Assembly: GCA_910584435.1 (NCBI GenBank)
Contig: CAJUAP010000006.1
Span: forward strand, 67,135 to 93,051
From: an uncultured Acetatifactor sp.
GTDB lineage: Bacteria; Bacillota; Clostridia; Lachnospirales; Lachnospiraceae
Reading direction: 5' to 3'
DNA: 25,917 nucleotides
Below, one piece after another: positions 19,167 to 25,917 of this stretch; position 1 is the first letter of the stretch; each line of letters opens with the position of its first letter. The position numbers were made by a program, and so were the translations under genes. The notes beneath the pieces were generated by a model, which saw only the letters and a list, made by a program, of their open reading frames with translations, was not told the DNA's origin and did not search any database.

Positions 19167-21863
19167 ATGGAAAAAGATGATGTGCTGACGCTGACGGAGC
19201 TGATCGACATCAAAACACTGCAGCGGATTCAAGACGATTTCTCTGAGATGACGGGTATGGCTTCACTTATTATAGACGATGAAGGGCAGATGGTGACAAA
19301 AGGGGCTAATTTCGCTGAGTTGTGCGGAGGGATCATTAGAAAATCATCCATTGGCTGTGAGCGCTGCAGCAAATGTGACAGAATGGGACTGCAGATAGCG
19401 GTGGAAGCAGGTAAACCGGCATTGTATACCTGCCATGCAGGGCTGACAAATTTTGCCATTCCCATCATGGCAGGGGATAGGCCGGTGGGATGCTTTGTGG
19501 GCGGACAGGTATTGCTGAAAGAACCCGACCCGGAACAGATTCGCCAGGTAGCGGATGAAATTGGGGCGGATGCCCGGGAATGTCTGGAGGCTTTAAAGAA
19601 GATTCCCGTCAAGGAACAGAAGGAATTAGATAATGCCCTTGAAATCATAGCTATCATTGCAGATATTCTGTCCGATATGGCATACAATAAGAATCTTGTC
19701 TATCGTGCGAATATTGAAGTGGAAAAGTCAGCAAATATGAAGTCGGATTTCCTTGCAAATATGAGTCATGAGATAAGAACTCCTATGAATGCAGTGATTG
19801 GTATGGCGGAAATGGCGCTGCGCGAGGATCTGCCGCCTGCGGCCAGGGAATATATCAACCAGATTAAGGAGGCAGGGAAATCTCTGCTGACCATTATTAA
19901 TGATATTTTGGATTTCTCTAAAATTGAATCCGGTAAAATGGATATTATTCCGGTGGATTATGAGCCTATGTCCATGGTGTATGATGTGGCAAATATTGTT
20001 CAGACCAGGCTGAAAGAAAAGGATGTGGAGCTGGTGCTGGAAGTGACTCCCAATCTGCCGAACAAACTGTATGGAGATAATATCAGAATCAAACAGATTC
20101 TGTTAAATCTTGCCAATAATGCGGCGAAGTTCACCTCTAAGGGAGAAATTATGCTGAAAATGGATTATGCCAAAGTATCTCCCAATGAGATAGAGATGCA
20201 TGTGGCTGTAAGGGATACCGGAATTGGCATTAAGAAGGAGGATATGGCGCGGCTGTTCCAGTCGTTCCAGCAGGTGGACAGCAAGCGGAACCGCAATATT
20301 GAAGGAACGGGCCTTGGACTTGCCATATCAAAACAGCTTTTGACTCTCATGAACGGCAATATCTGGGTGGACAGTGAGTATGAGAAGGGGAGCCAGTTCT
20401 CCTTTATCCTGCCGCAGGAGATTGTGGACGAAACGCCCTGTATTACAGTGAAGAAACCGGAACGGCTGGTAATGGCAGGATTGATTTCCAATCCGTATAT
20501 CAGGGAGAGCTTAAGCGCCGATGCGGTTAAGCTGGGTGTGGGATACATATTACTGCAGTCCTGGAGGGATTTGAACGTGCTTGATAAGGAAAGCAGCGGC
20601 AAGAAGATATTTCTTTTTGTTGAATATCCGCTGTTTTCGGAAGTGGTGGAGCATTATATCAGGAATCATCCGGAGGTGACAGGAATTCTGCTGATTAATT
20701 TTTATGATCATGTGAAATATGACATTCCTAACCTCATGGTCATGAAGAAGCCTCTTTTCGTCTTAAACCTGGCAATGATATTAAATGGAGATGAGCTGCA
20801 TTTTGACGAGGACGATGATACGGATAAAATGTATGAATTCATAGCGCCGGAAGCGGAAATATTGATCGTGGATGATAATGCAGTCAACCTGACCGTTGCG
20901 GAAGGGCTTCTGGAGCCTTTGAAAATGAAGATAGATACGGCACTCAGCGGTAAAGCGGCTGTGGATAAGATTACCAAGTGTCATTATGATATTGTATTTA
21001 TGGATCATATGATGCCGGAATTGGACGGGGTGGAAACCACCCATATTATCAGGCGCTTTCATCCGGAATATAATGATGTGCCGATTATTGCCCTGACAGC
21101 GAATGCCGTGGACGGAACCAAGGAAATGTTCTGCAGGGAGGGAATGAATGATTTTATTGCCAAACCCATTGAGATCCGGATGCTGGTGTCCAAGGTAAAA
21201 CAATGGCTTCCGCCGGAGAAGATTCAGAAAGCGGTGGGAGGCCAGAGCCGCAGAAAGACGGATGGGAACAGCAATATTGAAGTCGGTGATCTGGATGTAT
21301 CCTTTGCGCTGAAATTCCTGGGCAGTGAAGAACTGTTCTGGACGGTATTGAAGGTGTATTATCATTCCATTGAAAAGAAGGCGGAGCTGATTAAGGCAAT
21401 GGAGGAACAGGAAGACTGGCCTGGATTTACCATAGAAGTACATGCGTTAAAGAGTTCTTCCAAGCAGATTGGCGCTATTTCACTGTCTGAAAAGGCGGCG
21501 GCATTGGAAAAGGCGGGAAATGCCAGAGATGCGGCATTTATACATAGACGCACAGATGAGATGCTGCTGCAGTATGTAGGATATCAGACCATATTGGAAC
21601 CATTCTGTACAGAAAAGGAAGAGGCGGAAGACAGACAGGAAGCTTCTGTGGAAAAGCTTCGGGAATTTTTCGCGGACATGAGGATGGCGCTGGAAGACCT
21701 GGACATGGATAAAATGGAAGAGGTGATCCGGGACATGAAAATGTACGGTTACAGGGGATGGCAGAAAGATCTGTTTGAAAAATTGAAAATTGCGGTGGAA
21801 GAAGTAGAGGTTGACAACTGTGAAAACATTCTCCAGCGGTGGGAAAGCAGTTTCAATATCTGA
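19167..21863 (+). CDS. PocR-type soluble hybrid histidine kinase with receiver and HPt domains
   Basis: An 898-residue cytoplasmic kinase; no transmembrane segment is seen. In order: a PocR sensory domain (about 10-175) with the Cys cluster GCERCSKCDRMG and a later YTCHAGL; a HisKA domain with phospho-acceptor His201 (SHEIRTPMNAVIGMAEMAL); a HATPase domain (about 310-420) with LLNLANNAAKF, DTGIGI and GTGLGLAIS; a degenerate receiver-like stretch (about 435-555); a complete receiver (about 568-690) with IVDDN, Asp613 in FMDHMMPELDG, and KPI; and an HPt domain with His759 in HALKSSSKQIG. PocR domains are known to bind small molecules, and the Cys pattern could hold a metal. It likely exchanges phosphate with the response regulator just upstream. 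The thioesterase gene begins 19 bases after the stop. Confidence 0.9.
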   Translation: MEKDDVLTLTELIDIKTLQRIQDDFSEMTGMASLIIDDEGQMVTKGANFAELCGGIIRKSSIGCERCSKCDRMGLQIAVEAGKPALYTCHAGLTNFAIPIMAGDRPVGCFVGGQVLLKEPDPEQIRQVADEIGADARECLEALKKIPVKEQKELDNALEIIAIIADILSDMAYNKNLVYRANIEVEKSANMKSDFLANMSHEIRTPMNAVIGMAEMALREDLPPAAREYINQIKEAGKSLLTIINDILDFSKIESGKMDIIPVDYEPMSMVYDVANIVQTRLKEKDVELVLEVTPNLPNKLYGDNIRIKQILLNLANNAAKFTSKGEIMLKMDYAKVSPNEIEMHVAVRDTGIGIKKEDMARLFQSFQQVDSKRNRNIEGTGLGLAISKQLLTLMNGNIWVDSEYEKGSQFSFILPQEIVDETPCITVKKPERLVMAGLISNPYIRESLSADAVKLGVGYILLQSWRDLNVLDKESSGKKIFLFVEYPLFSEVVEHYIRNHPEVTGILLINFYDHVKYDIPNLMVMKKPLFVLNLAMILNGDELHFDEDDDTDKMYEFIAPEAEILIVDDNAVNLTVAEGLLEPLKMKIDTALSGKAAVDKITKCHYDIVFMDHMMPELDGVETTHIIRRFHPEYNDVPIIALTANAVDGTKEMFCREGMNDFIAKPIEIRMLVSKVKQWLPPEKIQKAVGGQSRRKTDGNSNIEVGDLDVSFALKFLGSEELFWTVLKVYYHSIEKKAELIKAMEEQEDWPGFTIEVHALKSSSKQIGAISLSEKAAALEKAGNARDAAFIHRRTDEMLLQYVGYQTILEPFCTEKEEAEDRQEASVEKLREFFADMRMALEDLDMDKMEEVIRDMKMYGYRGWQKDLFEKLKIAVEEVEVDNCENILQRWESSFNI

Positions 21864-21882
21864 GAGAGGAATTTGACGGAAA

Positions 21883-22380
21883 ATGAAGGTAATCAGTAAA
21901 CAGAGAAACAGCAGAATGTGTGTTGTCTGCGGTATGGACAATCCCAACGGATTCCGGGCACAGTTTTACAATATGGAGGACGGCAGTGTTGTAACTCCCT
22001 TCTGCTATCGGGAGGAGCATCAGAGCTTTCCCCAGAGGGTACACGGAGGATTGACTGCCACTATGTTGGATGAACTGGGACTGCGTGCCATATGGGCGAA
22101 ATTATCGGAAGATGTCTTCGGCGTTACGATGTCAATGGAAGTGAAATACAGGAAACCTGTGCCGTATGATGTGGAACTGCTGGGGAGGGGAATCCTGGTG
22201 AAGGATACGCCTAAATTTGCGGTGATCAGAACGGAGATTTTGGACAGGAAGGGCATCCTCCTTGCGGATGCGGAGGTGAAATATATCAAAATGAAGGTGG
22301 AACAAATTGTGCAGGATGTGAATCCGCATGAGGAAATGTGCTATCTGATAGAAGATGGAGTGACAGAGATATTATTTTAA
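21883..22380 (+). CDS. PaaI-family hotdog-fold thioesterase
   Basis: A 165-residue protein with a single hotdog fold, the type that hydrolyses acyl-CoA thioesters. Seen: the N-terminal CVVCGMDNPNGF motif typical of one PaaI-like branch (two Cys that may bind metal), QRVHGGLTATMLDELG with the HGG turn and the nearby acidic residue on the long helix, and the MSMEVKYRKPVPYD strand. The substrate is unknown. It lies 19 bases after the hybrid kinase gene in the same direction and is therefore probably translated from the same mRNA, though the functional link is unclear. Confidence 0.85.
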   Translation: MKVISKQRNSRMCVVCGMDNPNGFRAQFYNMEDGSVVTPFCYREEHQSFPQRVHGGLTATMLDELGLRAIWAKLSEDVFGVTMSMEVKYRKPVPYDVELLGRGILVKDTPKFAVIRTEILDRKGILLADAEVKYIKMKVEQIVQDVNPHEEMCYLIEDGVTEILF

Positions 22381-22390
22381 GAAAATTTTA

Positions 22391-22419
22391 TGGAAAAACT
22401 ATCCATTGTGTGATATAAT
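22391..22419 (+). promoter_or_regulatory. Weak candidate promoter after the thioesterase gene
   Basis: TATAAT (22414-22419) is a perfect -10, and TGGAAA (22391-22396) is a poor -35 at 17 bases. Transcripts from here would pass through the terminator-like hairpin at 22463, which makes an attenuated leader possible. Confidence 0.35.
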
Positions 22420-22462
22420 AATTTCAGTGTTACGCATTTGTCTTTGTCATTTCAGTTCTTTT

Positions 22463-22490
22463 GCCGTGAGGTAGTTCTCGGCGGCTTTTT
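22463..22490 (+). terminator. Rho-independent terminator upstream of kduI
   Basis: An 8-pair stem with one bulge (GCCGTGAG with CTCGGCGGC) closes a 6-base loop and is followed by TTTTT (22486-22490). It ends the thioesterase unit or attenuates transcription started near 22425. Confidence 0.7.
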
Positions 22491-22496
22491 CAAAAG

Positions 22497-22506
22497 GTGC
22501 TATAAT
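22497..22506 (+). promoter_or_regulatory. Extended -10 promoter of the uronate operon
   Basis: GTGCTATAAT (22497-22506) contains TGN followed by a perfect TATAAT. The -35 is poor. The kduI start lies 39 bases downstream, after a purine-rich ribosome site (GAGAGG). Confidence 0.5.
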
Positions 22507-22544
22507 AACTTAAAATGATAGAATAAAGAAAGAGAGGCGGAAAA

Positions 22545-23405
22545 GTGGAACTTAGGACAGCAGTATCCCCAAGAGATGTGAAGCATTATACCACAGAACG
22601 GCTGAGAGAAGAATTTCTGATTCAGAACCTTTTTGTGCCAGGTGAGATTAAACTGGTATACAGCCATATTGACAGAATTATTACAGGTGCGGCCGTACCC
22701 ACGCAGCCGATTACTTTGACAGCAGGAGATGAGCTCCGGGCAGAGTATTTCTGTCAAAGAAGAGAATTGGGTGTGATTAATATTGGAGGTGCAGGAACCA
22801 TCACCGTTGACGGAAAAGTATACAAGGTAGGGTTTAAGGAGGCCATGTATATCGGCATGGGATCAAAGGATATTGTCTTTGCAAGTGATGATGCATCCCG
22901 TCCGGCAAAATTCTATATGAATTCCGCACCTGCCCATAGGACCTGCCCTACAGTGTTAATCAAACCGGAAGGAACGCCGGAAGAAGGCGTTGTCATTGTA
23001 AAGGATGAGAATAAGGTAGAGCTTGGTTCCCTGGAGGATGCAAACCACAGAGTTATCTGTAAGTATATCCTTCCCGGGCAGGTGGAGAGCTGTCAGTTAG
23101 AGATGGGCATGACCAAGTTAGAACCCGGCAGTGTGTGGAATACAATGCCCTGTCATACCCATGACAGGCGCATGGAAGTATATCTGTATTTTGAGATGCC
23201 GGAGGATGCTTTTGTAATGCATTACATGGGGGAACCCAATGAGACGCGTCATATTGTTATGAGAAATGAGGAGGCGGTGATTTCTCCCAGCTGGTCCATC
23301 CATTCGGGATGCGGTTCCAGAGCATATACCTTTATCTGGGGTATGGTGGGTGAGAATCAGGATTTCGATGATATGGACGGTGTTGCCATGAAGGATTTAA
23401 TGTAA
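22545..23405 (+). CDS. kduI: 5-dehydro-4-deoxy-D-glucuronate isomerase
   Basis: Isomerises 5-keto-4-deoxyuronate (DKI), formed from unsaturated uronates of pectin or glycosaminoglycans, to 2,5-diketo-3-deoxygluconate (DKII). The 286-residue cupin-type protein keeps the zinc ligands His204, His206, Glu211 (PCHTHDRRMEVY) and His253 (SIHSG), with the same spacing as those of the E. coli enzyme, shifted by 8. Other family segments are FLIQNLFVPGEIKLVYSH, RRELGVINIGG and FYMNSAPAH. It starts with GTG 22545, preceded by GAGAGGCGG. It is the first gene of the uronate operon. Confidence 0.96.
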   Translation: MELRTAVSPRDVKHYTTERLREEFLIQNLFVPGEIKLVYSHIDRIITGAAVPTQPITLTAGDELRAEYFCQRRELGVINIGGAGTITVDGKVYKVGFKEAMYIGMGSKDIVFASDDASRPAKFYMNSAPAHRTCPTVLIKPEGTPEEGVVIVKDENKVELGSLEDANHRVICKYILPGQVESCQLEMGMTKLEPGSVWNTMPCHTHDRRMEVYLYFEMPEDAFVMHYMGEPNETRHIVMRNEEAVISPSWSIHSGCGSRAYTFIWGMVGENQDFDDMDGVAMKDLM

Positions 23406-23495
23406 GCAACTGCCTGTATGCAGTGCGGACAGGAGTATCCGGAATGTCTGCAGCAGCAGGACATAATAATAAATGAAAGAAAAGGAGAAATGAAC

Positions 23496-24299
23496 ATGTC
23501 AGAATTTATTAACTTCTCATTGGAGGGAAAGGTGGCACTTGTTACAGGTGCATCTTATGGAATTGGTTTCGCGATTGCTTCCGCATATGCAGAGGCCGGC
23601 GCAACGATCTGCTTTAATGATATCAAGCAGGAGCTGGTGGACAAGGGTCTGGCTGCATATGCTGAGAAAGGCATCAAGGCGCATGGCTATGTATGTGATG
23701 TGACAAACGAAGAGGCAGTAAATGCACTGGTGGCTCAGATTGAGAAAGAGGTGGGCGTAATTGATATCCTGGTGAACAATGCAGGTATCATCAAGAGAAT
23801 CCCTATGACCGATATGACGGCAGAGCAGTTCAGACAGGTTATTGATGTGGATTTGAATGCACCGTTTATTGTATCCAAGGCTGTGATTCCTTCTATGATT
23901 AAGAAGGGACATGGCAAGATTATCAACATCTGCTCCATGATGTCCGAGCTTGGCCGTGAAACCGTATCCGCATATGCTGCTGCAAAGGGCGGCCTGAAGA
24001 TGCTGACCAGAAATATCTGTTCCGAGTACGGTCAGTACAACATTCAGTGTAACGGCCTTGGACCCGGCTATATTGAGACGCCCCAGACAGCGCCGCTGCG
24101 TGAGCTTCAGCCGGATGGAAGCAGACATCCTTTCGATCAGTTCATCTGTGCGAAGACACCTGCTAACCGCTGGTTAAAGCCGGAAGAGCTGACAGGCCCT
24201 GCAGTGTTCCTTGCATCCGAGGCATCTAATGCCGTGAACGGACATATTCTCTATGTGGATGGCGGTATTCTGGCTTACATTGGAAAGCAGCCGGGTTAA
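23496..24299 (+). CDS. kduD: 2-dehydro-3-deoxy-D-gluconate 5-dehydrogenase (KduD-type SDR)
   Basis: Classical short-chain dehydrogenase that reduces DKII to 2-keto-3-deoxygluconate (KDG) with NAD(P)H. Seen: the nucleotide loop TGASYGIG (about residues 18-25), CDVTNEE, NNAGI, and the catalytic Ser147, Tyr160, Lys164 (SMMS, then SAYAAAKGG). The C-terminal region has PGYIETPQT and YVDGGI. At 267 residues it is slightly longer than KduD (about 253). Related gluconate 5-dehydrogenases look alike, so the name rests on position after kduI. ATG 23496 is preferred: GGAG lies 8 bases upstream, whereas ATG 23490 is too close to it. Confidence 0.88.
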   Translation: MSEFINFSLEGKVALVTGASYGIGFAIASAYAEAGATICFNDIKQELVDKGLAAYAEKGIKAHGYVCDVTNEEAVNALVAQIEKEVGVIDILVNNAGIIKRIPMTDMTAEQFRQVIDVDLNAPFIVSKAVIPSMIKKGHGKIINICSMMSELGRETVSAYAAAKGGLKMLTRNICSEYGQYNIQCNGLGPGYIETPQTAPLRELQPDGSRHPFDQFICAKTPANRWLKPEELTGPAVFLASEASNAVNGHILYVDGGILAYIGKQPG

Positions 24300-24357
24300 T
24301 CTGACTGATAGTAATGCTTAGTACAGTGATCATAGAAGTCCGGAGGTAAAATAACCC

Positions 24358-24996
24358 ATGAAAATAGCATTGATTAACGAAAACAGCCAGGCAGCTAAAA
24401 ACGAGTTAATCTGCGCCACCCTGAAAAAGGTAGTTGAACCCATGGGACATGAGGTGTTCAATTACGGTATGTGCGGTGCGGACGATCCTAATTCCCTGAC
24501 TTATGTGCAAAACGGTATTCTGGCGGCAGTATTGTTGAATTCCGGTGCAGCCGATTACGTGATTACGGGCTGCGGCACAGGCGAAGGGGCTATGCTTGCC
24601 TGCAATTCCTTCCCCAGGGTATTATGCGGACACATTGAATCTCCCCTGGATGCATACCTGTTTTCACAGGTAAATGACGGCAATTGCGTAGCGCTTCCTT
24701 TTGCGGAGAATTTCGGCTGGGGCGGTGAGCTGAATCTACAGTATATTTTTGAGAAATTGTTCTGTGCGCCCGGTGGCGGCGGATATCCTCCTGAAAGGGT
24801 GGAGCCCGAACAGCGCAATAAAAAAATTCTGGATAAAGTGAAAGAAGTTACCCATACTGATATGGTGACCATACTGAAGAATCTCGACAGAGAGCTGGTA
24901 AAAGGCGCCTTGTCCGGTGCAAAGTTCCAGGAATATTTTGCTGCCAACTGCAGGTGTGATGAGATGGCGGCTGCTGTGAAGGAAGTACTGGCATAA
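24358..24996 (+). CDS. RpiB/LacA/LacB-family sugar isomerase, DhuI-like
   Basis: A 212-residue isomerase of the RpiB/LacAB fold. Seen: MKIALINENSQAAKN at the start, GHEVFNYGM, YVITGCGTGEGAML (the anion-binding Gly-rich turn with a conserved Cys), CNSFPRVLCGHIESPLDAYLFSQVNDGN, and a C-terminal extension of about 60 residues beyond the RpiB core. Streptococcal DhuI, a member of this family, isomerises the same unsaturated-uronate product (DKI, also called DHU) in glycosaminoglycan degradation. In this operon, DhuI-like activity is therefore the best guess, though ribose 5-phosphate or another uronate could be the substrate. It is 58 bases after kduD; I see no separate promoter. Confidence 0.8.
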   Translation: MKIALINENSQAAKNELICATLKKVVEPMGHEVFNYGMCGADDPNSLTYVQNGILAAVLLNSGAADYVITGCGTGEGAMLACNSFPRVLCGHIESPLDAYLFSQVNDGNCVALPFAENFGWGGELNLQYIFEKLFCAPGGGGYPPERVEPEQRNKKILDKVKEVTHTDMVTILKNLDRELVKGALSGAKFQEYFAANCRCDEMAAAVKEVLA

Positions 24997-25106
24997 TGCA
25001 AATGACAGAAATTACTTTGCGGATCCTGTCATCTGTATGGCGGTAAGATACGGCAAGAGTGAACGGAATGAAGATTTTCCAAGGTCGGAAAGTACCAAGC
25101 CCTTCA

Positions 25107-25159
25107 AAGAGGTGGGCGTTGCCCACCTCTTGGTGGCATGTTAGAAAGTATGGAAAAAA
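25107..25159 (+). repeat. Perfect hairpin and GGCATGTTAG-type repeat upstream of the aldolase gene
   Basis: AAGAGGTGGGC (25107-25117) and GCCCACCTCTT (25121-25131) form a perfect 11-bp stem with loop GTT. GGCATGTTAGAAAGTATGG (from 25135) follows and resembles 8732 and 17316. It sits between two genes of the same operon and has no T-run. Confidence 0.6.
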
Positions 25160-25204
25160 TGTTGCAGCAGAAAAGCATATATTTATATGCAGAAAGAGGA
25201 AAAA

Positions 25205-25917
25205 ATGAACGCAATATTAGAGCAAATCAGTAAAATCGGTATTGTGCCCGTTGTCAAGATTGACAGGGCTGAGGATGCGGGTCCTCTTGCAAAGGCTTTG
25301 TGTGCAGGCGGACTTCCCTGTGCGGAGGTGACTTTCCGTACCAGCGCGGCAGCCGAAGCCATTAAGATTATGACTACGGAATTCCCCAATATGTGTGTGG
25401 GTGCAGGTACGGTGCTGAATGCAGAGCAGGTTGACGCGGCAGTGGCGGCAGGCGCTAAATTCATTGTAAGCCCCGGTCTGAATCCCAGAACAGTGAAATA
25501 TTGTATCGAGAAAAATGTACCAATTACACCCGGTACGTCAAGTCCCTCCGATATTGAACAGGCCATTGAGCTGGGACTGGATGTGGTGAAATTCTTCCCG
25601 GCAGAGCAGTCCGGCGGGCTTGCGAAGATTAAGGCTATGGCGGCTCCTTATGTAAATATGAAGTTTATGCCAACGGGCGGCATTAATGCCAAGAATCTCA
25701 CTTCTTATCTTGATTTTAACAAAATCATTGCCTGCGGCGGTTCCTGGATGGTTCCCGGAGACTTAATCAATGAGGGAGCGTGGGACAAAATAGAGCAATT
25801 GACGAGAGAGGCAGTTCAGACCATGTTGGGATTTGAACTTGCTCACATTGGCATTAACACAGCCAATGAAGAGGAAGCCCTGAAGGCAGCAAACCGTTTT
25901 GCAGTATTGTTCGGTAT
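25205..25917 (+). CDS. eda: KDPG/KHG aldolase with C-terminal VOC-like domain (partial, runs off the window)
   Basis: Cleaves 2-keto-3-deoxy-6-phosphogluconate to pyruvate and glyceraldehyde 3-phosphate (and often 4-hydroxy-2-oxoglutarate), the last step of uronate breakdown. Seen: IVPVVKI, CAEVTFRT with the acidic catalytic residue, VGAGTVLN, FIVSPGLNP, VPITPGTSSPSDI, DVVKFFPAEQ with the Schiff-base Lys (VKFFP), and FMPTGGINAKN. The family is about 210 residues long, but this frame continues after QTMLGFE with LAHIGINTANEEEALKAANR, which looks like the start of a VOC/glyoxalase-type domain, and is still open at the window edge (237 codons seen). AGAGGA precedes ATG 25205. Confidence 0.9.
   Translation, partial: MNAILEQISKIGIVPVVKIDRAEDAGPLAKALCAGGLPCAEVTFRTSAAAEAIKIMTTEFPNMCVGAGTVLNAEQVDAAVAAGAKFIVSPGLNPRTVKYCIEKNVPITPGTSSPSDIEQAIELGLDVVKFFPAEQSGGLAKIKAMAAPYVNMKFMPTGGINAKNLTSYLDFNKIIACGGSWMVPGDLINEGAWDKIEQLTREAVQTMLGFELAHIGINTANEEEALKAANRFAVLFG

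Noticed and set aside
20781..21443. Long minus-strand frame inside the hybrid kinase gene
   Set aside because: It is antisense to the receiver and HPt domains, whose motifs are clear on the plus strand.

Overview
The window looks like the chromosome of an anaerobic, spore-forming Firmicute of the Clostridia, most likely a gut Lachnospiraceae. The evidence is a SpoIIM-like protein, an alpha/beta-type SASP behind a forespore-type promoter, the gene string pyrH-frr-uppS-cdsA-dxr-rseP, purine-rich Shine-Dalgarno sites and a uronate-degradation operon. I saw no tRNA, rRNA, CRISPR array, phage module or intact transposase gene.

Layout. 1-2300: spoIIM (+) converges on a DAHP synthase gene (-) with a strong promoter. 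2297-5210: an ECF-type sigma factor, a membrane-anchored putative anti-sigma protein, a small secreted protein and a KTSC-domain protein. 5210-6300: gene decay, comprising one frame broken by two stops and an Rpn/PD-(D/E)XK-type pseudogene with a large internal deletion. 6400-6770: a Cys-rich FeoB-associated-type membrane peptide behind a promoter overlapped by a Fur-like box, with its own terminator. 6800-13450: a NodB-type polysaccharide deacetylase followed by pyrH, frr, uppS, cdsA, dxr and rseP. 13500-16390: a CPCC protein whose 3' end has been tandemly copied, an IS66-like MITE with an 8-bp target duplication, a degenerate PP2C-like protein, a 39/40-bp tandem repeat array and a Hanks-type kinase. 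16600-17660: transaldolase and SASP. 17840-22380: response regulator behind a long structured leader, PocR-type hybrid histidine kinase with receiver and HPt, and a PaaI-type thioesterase. 22390-25917: kduI, kduD, an RpiB/LacAB-type isomerase and a KDPG/KHG aldolase that runs off the window edge into an apparent VOC domain.

How the genes work together. The last four genes would take unsaturated uronate breakdown products (from pectin or glycosaminoglycans) through DKI/DHU and DKII to KDG and, after phosphorylation by a kinase not in view, to pyruvate and glyceraldehyde 3-phosphate. The response regulator, hybrid kinase and HPt could form a phosphorelay. The kinase and PP2C-like protein look like a phospho-signalling pair in which the phosphatase partner has lost key acidic residues.

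The most unusual aspect is the intergenic DNA. It holds at least three families of short palindromic repeats, two tandem arrays, a MITE that could carry a promoter, a minimal TIR-loop-TIR remnant of the same family, and several long hairpin leaders. Nothing here is proven to be a new system. The best candidates for follow-up are the pseudophosphatase/kinase pair with its MITE and repeat array, the structured leader of the response regulator, and the uronate operon with two unrelated candidate isomerases.
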